A stretch of DNA of 64,000 bases from Brevundimonas poindexterae (GTDB lineage Bacteria > Pseudomonadota > Alphaproteobacteria > Caulobacterales > Caulobacteraceae), in assembly GCF_020524625.1 (NCBI RefSeq), contig NZ_JAIVLL010000002.1:310001-374000 (forward strand), written 5' to 3'. The notes under the pieces are model-generated. The model worked only from the letters and a program-made list of their open reading frames with translations. It had not been told where the DNA came from and searched no databases. This document shows, piece by piece, positions 1 to 6,522 of this stretch (its first letter is position 1; every line of letters begins with the position of its first letter). A program made the position numbers and the translations under genes.

Positions 1-724
1 CCGCTGCGGCCAGCACCAGCGGCGAGAGCAACAGGGCCAGCGCCAGACCGGCGGCCAGCCGCCAGGCCTTCCACCCCTCGCCGGACACCGGACGGGACTG
101 GCCGCCGCCGAGGTCGACCGGCGGGGCAAGAGCCGTCGCGATCAGTCGGGCCTCGACCGCGGCCTCGCTGTCGATCGGCTCGACGGTGCGACCGGCGGCG
201 ATCACCGGCACCAGATCGGGCTGGACGGAAACGGCCAGCCCCTGCCCCCGCACGGCGACCGCCGGACCGAAGACGAGACTGCGCAGACGGTCAGCCTCCT
301 CCGGTGCGTCCGGCACCAGACAGTCGGGCACGAGCGTCGCGCCCTCGACACCGAGCGTCGCCAGACGGCCGGTCCACTCGCCAAGACGGGCGTCGTCGAC
401 CGCCGCCACCAGACGCGGCGAGCCTACGGCGTCAGGCCCGAGCGCGACCCGCATCGAGGCGGGATCGACCGCCAGATCCTCGCGCAGGGCCCAGAGCGCC
501 GCAGCCCTCTGCTGGACCGCGCGTCCGGCGGGCAGGGTCAGCCAGCGCACCAGCACCTCGGTGCCCGGGACGATGGCCACCGTGCGCACGCGGGCGCCCG
601 ACAGGACCGGGCCGTCCACGGACAGGTGCCCGCGCTCCAGCACCCGCCCGTCGTCGTCGAGCATCAGGAAGGGGGCGGCAGCCCCCGGGTCGGCAGGCAG
701 CAGCACAAGGCGGGTTCGGCTCAT
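1..724 (-). CDS. gspL: Type II secretion system protein GspL (partial, runs off left edge)
   Basis: Inner-membrane assembly protein of the type II secretion system; its cytoplasmic actin-like domain binds the GspE ATPase and its periplasmic part pairs with GspM. I translated this frame by hand from the ATG at 724. It gives about 241 residues starting MSRTRLVLLPAD and stays open to the window edge. The visible part is the cytoplasmic domain, followed by a single hydrophobic segment (about residues 222-241, LALALLLSPLVLAAA) where the window ends. The start overlaps the gspK stop as ATGA, the coupling seen across this operon. The call rests mostly on position after gspK and on this one-pass architecture. 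The periplasmic domain and any gspM/gspN lie outside the window. Confidence 0.85.
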   Translation of the reverse strand, partial: MSRTRLVLLPADPGAAAPFLMLDDDGRVLERGHLSVDGPVLSGARVRTVAIVPGTEVLVRWLTLPAGRAVQQRAAALWALREDLAVDPASMRVALGPDAVGSPRLVAAVDDARLGEWTGRLATLGVEGATLVPDCLVPDAPEEADRLRSLVFGPAVAVRGQGLAVSVQPDLVPVIAAGRTVEPIDSEAAVEARLIATALAPPVDLGGGQSRPVSGEGWKAWRLAAGLALALLLSPLVLAAA

Positions 725-1707
725 CGGTCGGCAGTCCAGCGATGGGCGACCGTTTCGACACGGCCGTCGGGAAGGGTTCGGAACAGGGCGGTGCGCGTGA
801 CCCGCGCCCCTGCGAATTCGACGTCGCTGCGGAAGGCAAAATAGCGCGTCGTCAGGGTCAGCTGGTCATAGACCTCGGAGGTCGGGGTCGCCTCGGCCAG
901 GGCGGGCTGGCTCCAGAAGGCGCCGATGTCGCGCCAGCCGCCGCGTGGGCGGGCGGCGATGGCGGCGCGGGCCCGGGCGGGGTTCAGTCGGCCTTCGCTC
1001 AACATCACCAGCAGGGGCGCGTCATCGACCGAAAGCGTGTTCGGATTGATCGGCGACAGGTCGGGGGTCGGCAGGGCGCAGACGAAGGGCCGGAGCCGGC
1101 CATAGACCTCGGCATCCACGCCCCGGATCAGACGCAGCTCGCCGGCTTCGAGCAACAGGGTACCGGGGGTCCTCAGCGGCTGTTCGCGCCCGGCGTAGGC
1201 GGCGGTCTCGGCCCCGCGCGGCAAGGGGGTCTGGTCGCTGTCGATCCAGTCGGTCAGGGCATCGGCCACGGCCCGCATCCGACCTTCATCGACGCCGAGC
1301 GCCCGGCCCAGCGCCACCAGCTGTTCGGCCCCGCGCGGACGGGCGATGTACGCCCCCTCGATCCCGGAGACGACGCTGTTCAGATTGAAGCAGGCCTGGC
1401 CGTCGCGGACCACGGCGGTGATCTGACCGGCCTCGACCGGGAAGGCGAAGGGCGTCCCGTTCCAGGCGGGCTCAACGGGGGTGACCGGCCCGGCCTGGCG
1501 CAGAAGGCGCTGGATCCGGGTGCGGGCCAGCGCCTCGGCCCCGAGGGCGTACCACTGGGCCTGACCGACCGAGGACAGGTTGGAGGCGCGCCGCGTGCCA
1601 AACCGCACATCGTCCAGCAGGGCCACGGCGATGGCGGCCATGACGGTCACCATCAGCAGCACGGTCAGCAGGGCCATGCCCTTGCGGTCTCGCCGGTCGC
1701 GCCTCAT
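721..1707 (-). CDS. gspK: Type II secretion minor pseudopilin GspK
   Basis: Large minor pseudopilin expected at the tip of the type II pseudopilus with GspI and GspJ. The protein is 328 residues from the ATG at 1707, whose ATGA overlaps the gspJ stop. An upstream ATG at 1731 would start inside gspJ and is less likely. The leader MRRDRRDRKG is strongly basic and ends in Gly10, the prepilin peptidase site. It is followed by a hydrophobic helix (MALLTVLLMVTVMAAIAVAL). There is no glutamate at mature position 5, a known hallmark of GspK. The long body after the helix fits the family's inserted alpha domain. The order I-J-K-L supports the assignment. Confidence 0.93.
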   Translation of the reverse strand: MRRDRRDRKGMALLTVLLMVTVMAAIAVALLDDVRFGTRRASNLSSVGQAQWYALGAEALARTRIQRLLRQAGPVTPVEPAWNGTPFAFPVEAGQITAVVRDGQACFNLNSVVSGIEGAYIARPRGAEQLVALGRALGVDEGRMRAVADALTDWIDSDQTPLPRGAETAAYAGREQPLRTPGTLLLEAGELRLIRGVDAEVYGRLRPFVCALPTPDLSPINPNTLSVDDAPLLVMLSEGRLNPARARAAIAARPRGGWRDIGAFWSQPALAEATPTSEVYDQLTLTTRYFAFRSDVEFAGARVTRTALFRTLPDGRVETVAHRWTADR

Positions 1708-2303
1708 CGGCCGCTTCCGATCAGCAGCCACTGGTCGAGCGCGCCATAATCCTCGAGCGTCAGCTCCAGATGCACGGCGTCGGGCATGGGCAGACGCAGG
1801 CGCGGCTCGAACACCGGCACCTCGGCGCCATAGACGACAAAGCGCGCCTCGGCCCGGCTGACCCCCGTGGCCAGAACCTGGACCACACCCGGTCCGGGCG
1901 CGTCCGGATGCGGGCGAACCCGGCGCTCCAGCCGGTCGCCGACCAGATGGTATTCGATGCCGATCAGGCCCGAGCCGTCCTCGTCCAGACCGACACCGGC
2001 GCCCGTGCGGGTCAGGGCCAGGACGAGGGTGGGGTCAGCCCCCGGCACCGCCCGGGTACGCAGGGGGGTACCGCCATCGCCGCCGGGCAGCGGACGGGCC
2101 ACGGCCTGACTGACATCGGCCTTCAGCAGGGCGCGCATCCGCTGGACCGCGGCCAGCCGGTCGGAGGCCGCCTTGACCGTAAAGCGGCTGTCGATCGACA
2201 CGCCCATCACGGCGGTGCCCGCCGCCGCGATCAGGGCGAAGATGGTCAGGGCGATCAGCACCTCGGTGAGGGTGAAGCCCGCGCGGGTCCGTCTGCGCAT
2301 CAC
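1704..2303 (-). CDS. gspJ: Type II secretion minor pseudopilin GspJ
   Basis: Minor pseudopilin of the type II secretion tip complex, 199 residues. It has the class III leader MMRRRTRAG, then FTLTE with Glu at mature position 5, then a hydrophobic N-terminal helix (VLIALTIFALIAAAG). The C-terminal half is the beta-rich globular domain expected for GspJ. The start overlaps the gspI stop by four bases and the stop overlaps the gspK start, so translation is probably coupled. A leader of this length is normal, in contrast to GspG and GspH upstream. Confidence 0.93.
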   Translation of the reverse strand: MMRRRTRAGFTLTEVLIALTIFALIAAAGTAVMGVSIDSRFTVKAASDRLAAVQRMRALLKADVSQAVARPLPGGDGGTPLRTRAVPGADPTLVLALTRTGAGVGLDEDGSGLIGIEYHLVGDRLERRVRPHPDAPGPGVVQVLATGVSRAEARFVVYGAEVPVFEPRLRLPMPDAVHLELTLEDYGALDQWLLIGSGR

Positions 2304-2671
2304 GACACCGCCCGGAACAGGACGGCCTCGGCCGCGGTCCAGACCCCGTCATCAGAGACGCGCACCTCGATCCGCGTCAGCGACGGATCGCCCGTGCCGC
2401 TGACGATGCGGCGCCACATCCAGCGGCGTCCGCCCAGCTCGGTTTCGCCGGCCGTTTCGCCGGGGGCCGGAGGGTCGACCGCCACCAGCGCCTGAACCGC
2501 CAGATTGTCGGCGACAATGCCGGCGAGGGTGCGGGTCTCCAGCTCGGCCGCCGTGCGGGTGTTCTCGGTCGTCATGCGCAGCAGGGCGAGCGCCGCCAGG
2601 CTGAAGACCGCCAGCGCCACCATCATCTCGATCAGGGTGAAGCCCCCGCGTCCGGCCCGGCGTCGCATCAT
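2300..2671 (-). CDS. gspI: Type II secretion minor pseudopilin GspI
   Basis: Minor pseudopilin that nucleates the pseudopilus tip with GspJ and GspK. The 123-residue length is normal for GspI. The leader MMRRRAGRGG is followed by FTLIE with Glu at mature position 5 and a hydrophobic helix (MMVALAVFSLAALALL). The start overlaps the gspH stop by four bases and the end overlaps gspJ, continuing the chain of ATGA junctions. Unlike its two upstream neighbours, the leader is short and free of repeat-derived sequence. Confidence 0.93.
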   Translation of the reverse strand: MMRRRAGRGGFTLIEMMVALAVFSLAALALLRMTTENTRTAAELETRTLAGIVADNLAVQALVAVDPPAPGETAGETELGGRRWMWRRIVSGTGDPSLTRIEVRVSDDGVWTAAEAVLFRAVS

Positions 2672-3081
2672 TCGACCCGCACCTCCCCGGCGAGGTCGAT
2701 ATGGACGGTGGCGCGCGCGCCGTCCCGGCTGAGCGTCAGGGTGGCCGGCTCAGCCAGTCCCACAGGATCGAAAAGCACGGTCGTGTCCGGCGCGGCGCGC
2801 GTGCCGTCTTCCCACGCGACGCGGTCGAACGGGCCGACGGTCAGCGGCGTCCAGCCGCCCTCGGCCCGGACCCGAAAGCCATAGCCGGCCGGGCCGATGT
2901 CAACGGCCACCGGGCGATTGGTCAGCAGGGATTCCTCGCGGGCCCGCACCAGATGGGCAGCCAGTCGCTCCGCCTCGACCGGCAGGCGCGGCACCGGATC
3001 GGGCGCGGCCAGCACCACGGCACTGGCGGCCAGGCCTAGGATGGCCACCGTCACCATCATCTCGACCAGGGTGAAGCCCAT
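2668..3081 (-). CDS. gspH: Type II secretion minor pseudopilin GspH (start uncertain)
   Basis: Minor pseudopilin of the type II secretion system. The GFTLVEMM cleavage motif and hydrophobic helix are followed by a beta-rich domain of normal size. The coordinates use the ATG at 3081, directly before GFTLVE, giving 137 residues. That start would leave a leader of only Met-Gly with no basic residues, which prepilin peptidase substrates normally need. The same frame is open upstream through a palindromic element (3082-3212) that encodes a very basic stretch ending RRGRGRMG. Two adjacent GTG codons at 3177 and 3174 could start there. I think the working start is inside the element, but the sequence alone does not decide. 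Confidence 0.85.
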   Translation of the reverse strand: MGFTLVEMMVTVAILGLAASAVVLAAPDPVPRLPVEAERLAAHLVRAREESLLTNRPVAVDIGPAGYGFRVRAEGGWTPLTVGPFDRVAWEDGTRAAPDTTVLFDPVGLAEPATLTLSRDGARATVHIDLAGEVRVE

Positions 3082-3212
3082 CCTCCCCCGTCCTCTACGG
3101 GGGAGGGGGACCGCCCGAAGGGGGGTGGTGGGGGCGACCGTCAGGCGTCGGTGTCCGGGTTTTGCCCCCTCCACCACTCCGTGGTCCCCCTCCCCCGCTT
3201 CGCAGGGGAGGA
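3081..3212. repeat. Palindromic repeat element, copy A (gspG-gspH junction)
   Basis: A 132-bp element with hairpin-forming ends: TCCTCCCCC-loop-GGGGGAGG on one side and CCCCTCCCCC-loop-GGGGAGGA on the other. The interior has GGGTGGTGGGGG opposite CCCCCTCCACC. It begins two bases beyond the gspG stop and ends at the gspH start codon. Read on the plus strand it encodes ILPRPLRGRGTARRGV, nearly the same as copy B read on the minus strand, so copies A and B are inverted relative to each other. A third copy lies at 15751-15885. Confidence 0.85.
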
Positions 3213-3214
3213 TC

Positions 3215-3802
3215 TCAGCCCTGCCAGTTGCCGATGTCGGCGTCATTGCCCTCGCCTCCCGGCTTGCCGTCGGCGCCGTATGAGAAGACGTCGAAGGTCT
3301 GACCGTGCTCGCTCTCGCGGCGGTATTGATAGGCATTGCCCCACGGGTCTTCCGGCAGGCGGCGGATGTAGCCGCCGGGCCGATAGCGGTCGGCGCGGGT
3401 CGAACCGGACGGCACGGTCGTCAGGGCCGACAGCCCCTCGCCCGTCGTCGGGAAGGCCAGCATGTCCAGCCGGTACTGCTCCAGCGCATTCTCGAGCGTG
3501 GCGAGGTCAGCGCGCGCCTTGCCGATCATCGCCTTGTCCTGGCTGGGCAGCACATTGATGATCACCACCGTGGCCAGCAGGCCGATGATGACGATGGTCA
3601 CCATCATCTCGACGAGGGTGAAGCCGCTCCTCCCCCGACGCGCAGCTTCGGGGGAGGGGGACGGCGGAGCGGTGGAGGGGGCGGAACCCGGGCGCCGGCG
3701 TGCGAAGGTCGCCCCCTCCACCCCCCTTCGGGCGGTCCCCCTCCCCCGTGAAGGACGGGGGAGGATCGTGTTCATACGGAGGGTCTTCATGGCGGGCCTC
3801 AT
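3215..3802 (-). CDS. gspG: Type II secretion major pseudopilin GspG with a 60-residue leader containing a repeat element
   Basis: Major subunit of the type II pseudopilus. The mature part starts FTLVEMMVTIVIIGLLATVV and carries the family's C-terminal features, including an FPTTGEGLSAL-like region, LPEDPWGNAYQY and a C-terminal DIGNW. The start at 3802 overlaps the gspF stop as ATGA. From there the leader is 60 residues to Gly60|Phe61, against the usual 6-15. Residues of about 14-58 are encoded by palindromic element B (46 codons, in frame). Removing it leaves a normal leader of about 14 residues beginning MRPAMKTLRMN. A GTG at codon 28 could shorten the leader but would still start inside the element. 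The mature 135 residues look intact. Confidence 0.92.
   Translation of the reverse strand: MRPAMKTLRMNTILPRPSRGRGTARRGVEGATFARRRPGSAPSTAPPSPSPEAARRGRSGFTLVEMMVTIVIIGLLATVVIINVLPSQDKAMIGKARADLATLENALEQYRLDMLAFPTTGEGLSALTTVPSGSTRADRYRPGGYIRRLPEDPWGNAYQYRRESEHGQTFDVFSYGADGKPGGEGNDADIGNWQG
3628..3765. repeat. Palindromic repeat element, copy B, in frame inside the gspG leader
   Basis: A 138-bp (46-codon) element of the same family as 3081-3212, with TCCTCCCCCG and CGGGGGAGGA at its ends and internal GGTGGAGGGGG/CCCCCTCCACC arms. It lies between the coupled start codon of gspG and its prepilin cleavage site and keeps the frame. On the coding strand it reads ILPRPSRGRGTARRGV followed by a Pro/Ser/Ala-rich stretch. 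It is inverted relative to copy A, so the two flank the mature GspG coding region as inverted repeats. Confidence 0.88.
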
Positions 3803-5013
3803 ACGGCGGCGAGGGTGTTGATCTGGAGGATGGGCAGCAGGATCGACAGGACGATCAGGGCCACCACACCGCCCATGACGATGATGATGCCGGGCTCCAG
3901 CAAGCTGAGCATGACGGCGGTGAAGGTGGCGAATTCGCGGTCCATATAGTCGGCGGCGCGGTCCAGCAGGGGCTCCAGCCGGCCCGAGCCCTCGCCCGAG
4001 GCGGTCATGTGAACCAGCAGCGGCGGAAACACATCGGCGCGGCGCATGGCCCCGGACAGGGAGCCCCCCTCGCGCACCACCTCGGCCATGGTGCGGGTGG
4101 CGGCGGCCAGACGGGTGTTCGAGACCGTGCGGGCCGTGAGGTTCAGTCCCTCCAGCACCGGCAGGCCCGAGGCGATCATGGTCGACAGGGTGCGGGCCAT
4201 GCGCGCGGCGTGCAGATCGCGGATCAGCCGTCCGATGACCGGCAGGCGCAGCAGGGCGGTGTCGGCCTTCAGCCTGAGCGCCGGGCGCCGCAGGGCAAGG
4301 CCGGCCAGCGCCCCCGCGCAGACCAGCCCGAGGGCCGCCACCCAGCCCCAGTCGCGCATGGCGTGGGAGATGCCGATGATGATCCGCGTCAGCAGGGGCA
4401 GCTGCTGGTTCATGCTGGTGAACTGGTCGACGACCTTCGGCACGACAAAGGTCATCAGGGCGGTGATGACGGCCAGCGCCACGACCGCCAGGGCGGCGGG
4501 ATAGACCAGGGCGGTGATGACCTTGCCGCGCACTTCCTGCTCGCGCTCCAGCCCGTCGGCCAGCCGCTCGAGGATCGGCTGGAGCGCGCCCGAGGACTCG
4601 CCCGCCGCGATCATGGCGCGGTAGAGTGGCGGAAAGGCCCGGCCCTGTTCGCCCATCGCTTCGGACAGGCGGCGGCCCTCAACCACCCCCTTGTGCACGG
4701 CCTCGAGACAGCGTCGGACCTTCGGTTTTTCGGCCTGGAGCGCAAGGGTGCGAACCGCCTCCTCGACCGGCACGACCGCGATCAGGGTGGCGAGCTGGCG
4801 GGTGGCGAGCGCCAGCGCCCGGGCATCCAGCCGGGTGCCGCGCGCCGGGCCGGTGGTCCCGGTACGCGAAACGCCACGGCCAAGCTGGACCTCGAGCGGC
4901 ATAAGCTGCTTTCGGCCCAGCTGATCGCGGGCCAGGGCGAGGTCGCGGGCCTCGACACTGCCGGTCACCGTGCGCCCGGCGCCGTCCACGGCCACATAGT
5001 CGAAGCGGGGCAT
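3799..5013 (-). CDS. gspF: Type II secretion inner-membrane platform protein GspF
   Basis: Polytopic platform protein of the type II secretion system that links the GspE ATPase to pseudopilus assembly. The 404 residues from the ATG at 5013 match the family length. It has two repeated T2SSF domains (about residues 75-195 and 280-395), each with an FPPL-xxM-x-A-GE(S/G)SG pattern (FPPLYRAMIAAGESSG and FPPLLVHMTASGEGSG). There are three transmembrane segments, the last forming the C-terminal tail. The N-terminal MPRFDYVAVDGAGR is typical. The start shares one base with the gspE stop (TGATG) and the end overlaps gspG. Confidence 0.95.
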   Translation of the reverse strand: MPRFDYVAVDGAGRTVTGSVEARDLALARDQLGRKQLMPLEVQLGRGVSRTGTTGPARGTRLDARALALATRQLATLIAVVPVEEAVRTLALQAEKPKVRRCLEAVHKGVVEGRRLSEAMGEQGRAFPPLYRAMIAAGESSGALQPILERLADGLEREQEVRGKVITALVYPAALAVVALAVITALMTFVVPKVVDQFTSMNQQLPLLTRIIIGISHAMRDWGWVAALGLVCAGALAGLALRRPALRLKADTALLRLPVIGRLIRDLHAARMARTLSTMIASGLPVLEGLNLTARTVSNTRLAAATRTMAEVVREGGSLSGAMRRADVFPPLLVHMTASGEGSGRLEPLLDRAADYMDREFATFTAVMLSLLEPGIIIVMGGVVALIVLSILLPILQINTLAAV

Positions 5014-6518
5014 CAGGCCACGGCCTCGATCGGCGGCAGGTCCTCGGACCGGGTGCGGGTGACGCGCAGCGCCTCCTCGACCGAGGTCGTGCCGTCCAGC
5101 ACCAGCGCCCGCGCCTGACCGGCCAGCGTCCGCCCGTCCCCGAGCGCCTCGGCATTGATGGCGGCCTCGTCGGCGCCGGTGGTGATCAGCCGACGCAGGG
5201 TGTCGGTGACGCGGATCGTCTCGTAGAGGCCCACCCGTCCGACATAGCCGGTCTGGCCGCAGGCGTCGCAACCCGTCGGCCGCCAGACCGTCTGGCCTGG
5301 CGCAATGCCGACCAGCCGCGCGGTCGCCGCATCGGCGACCTCGGGCGTATGGCAATGGGGGCAGAGACGCCGCACCAGCCTCTGGGCCATGATCAGGCGC
5401 AGGGTCGAGGCCAGCAGGAAGGGCTCTACCCCCATGTCGCGCAGGCGTGTGACGGCCCCGGCGGCGTCATTGGTGTGCACGGTCGACAGGACCAGGTGAC
5501 CGGTCAGGGCGGCCTGCACCGCGATCGAGGCGGTCTCGACGTCGCGGATCTCGCCAACCATGACCACGTCGGGGTCCTGACGCAGGATGGCGCGCAGCCC
5601 GGCGGCGAAGGTCATGCCGACCTTGGCATTCACCTGGGTCTGGCCGACGCCCTCGACCGCATATTCGACCGGGTCCTCGACCGTCAGGATGTTGCGCGTG
5701 CCGGTGTTGAGCAGCGACAGGCCCGCATAGAGGGTCGTGGTCTTGCCAGAGCCGGTCGGGCCGGTGACCAGAAGGATGCCGTTCGGTTCGGCCAGGGCCG
5801 CCTCATAGGCGCCGAGCGTGGCCTCATCCATACCGAGGTCGCGCAGGCCGAGGCCCGCCTGATCCTTGTCGAGGATCCGCAGCACGACCCGTTCGCCCGC
5901 CCGCGACGGCAGGGTCGAGACGCGCACGTCAAGCGTCTTGCCGCCCAGCGCCAGCGGAATACGGCCGTCCTGCGGGATGCGCTTTTCAGCGATGTCGAGG
6001 CGCGCCATGACCTTGATCCGCGACACCACGACGGGCGTCAGGCGGGGGTTGAGGGTCACGGCTTCCTTCAGCACCCCGTCGACGCGCATGCGCACGATCA
6101 GCGCCTGCTCATAGGGCTCGAGGTGGATGTCCGAGGCGCCGGCGCGCACGGCCTCGGCGATCAGGCCGTTGATCAGCCGGATGACCGGGGCGTCGTCGGT
6201 GGTGTCCAGCAGGTCGGCGGCGGCCGGCATCTCGTCGACCAGACTGTCGAGGCCGCCGGGCAGGGCCAGGTCGTCACCGGCGTCCGGGCCCGCCAGCGGA
6301 TCGCCCGCATAGGCCTCGGACAGCAGACGATCAAAGGCGCTGCGGCTGACCGGCTCGACCTTCAGCGGCCGGCCCAGCACGCGCCGGGCCTCGACCAGCG
6401 CCAGGGGATCGGCCCCCTCGCGCAGGGCCACCTCGGCCACATCGCCGAGCGCGATCACCGCCACACCGTGGCGCTTGGCAAAGGCATAGCTGAGGGAAGG
6501 AACGGCCGGCGCGGTCAT
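5013..6518 (-). CDS. gspE: Type II secretion ATPase GspE
   Basis: Cytoplasmic hexameric ATPase that powers pseudopilus assembly. The protein is 501 residues from the ATG at 6518; a longer upstream reading begins inside gspD and was rejected. The Walker A motif GPTGSGKTTT lies near residue 258, followed by the Asp box (ILRQDPDVVMVGEIRD) and His box (GHLVLSTVHTND). Two CxxC pairs (CPHC and CDAC) form the family's zinc-binding region. The N-terminal GspE_N domain contacts GspL. It is followed by gspF with one shared base. Confidence 0.96.
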   Translation of the reverse strand: MTAPAVPSLSYAFAKRHGVAVIALGDVAEVALREGADPLALVEARRVLGRPLKVEPVSRSAFDRLLSEAYAGDPLAGPDAGDDLALPGGLDSLVDEMPAAADLLDTTDDAPVIRLINGLIAEAVRAGASDIHLEPYEQALIVRMRVDGVLKEAVTLNPRLTPVVVSRIKVMARLDIAEKRIPQDGRIPLALGGKTLDVRVSTLPSRAGERVVLRILDKDQAGLGLRDLGMDEATLGAYEAALAEPNGILLVTGPTGSGKTTTLYAGLSLLNTGTRNILTVEDPVEYAVEGVGQTQVNAKVGMTFAAGLRAILRQDPDVVMVGEIRDVETASIAVQAALTGHLVLSTVHTNDAAGAVTRLRDMGVEPFLLASTLRLIMAQRLVRRLCPHCHTPEVADAATARLVGIAPGQTVWRPTGCDACGQTGYVGRVGLYETIRVTDTLRRLITTGADEAAINAEALGDGRTLAGQARALVLDGTTSVEEALRVTRTRSEDLPPIEAVA

Positions 6519-6522
6519 GGGA

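Noticed and set aside
304..1749. Long plus-strand open frame opposite gspK/gspL
   Set aside because: Its translation is Gly/Gln/Arg/Asp-rich, without family resemblance, and mirrors the codon bias of the minus-strand genes. Many similar frames occur opposite real genes across this GC-rich window.
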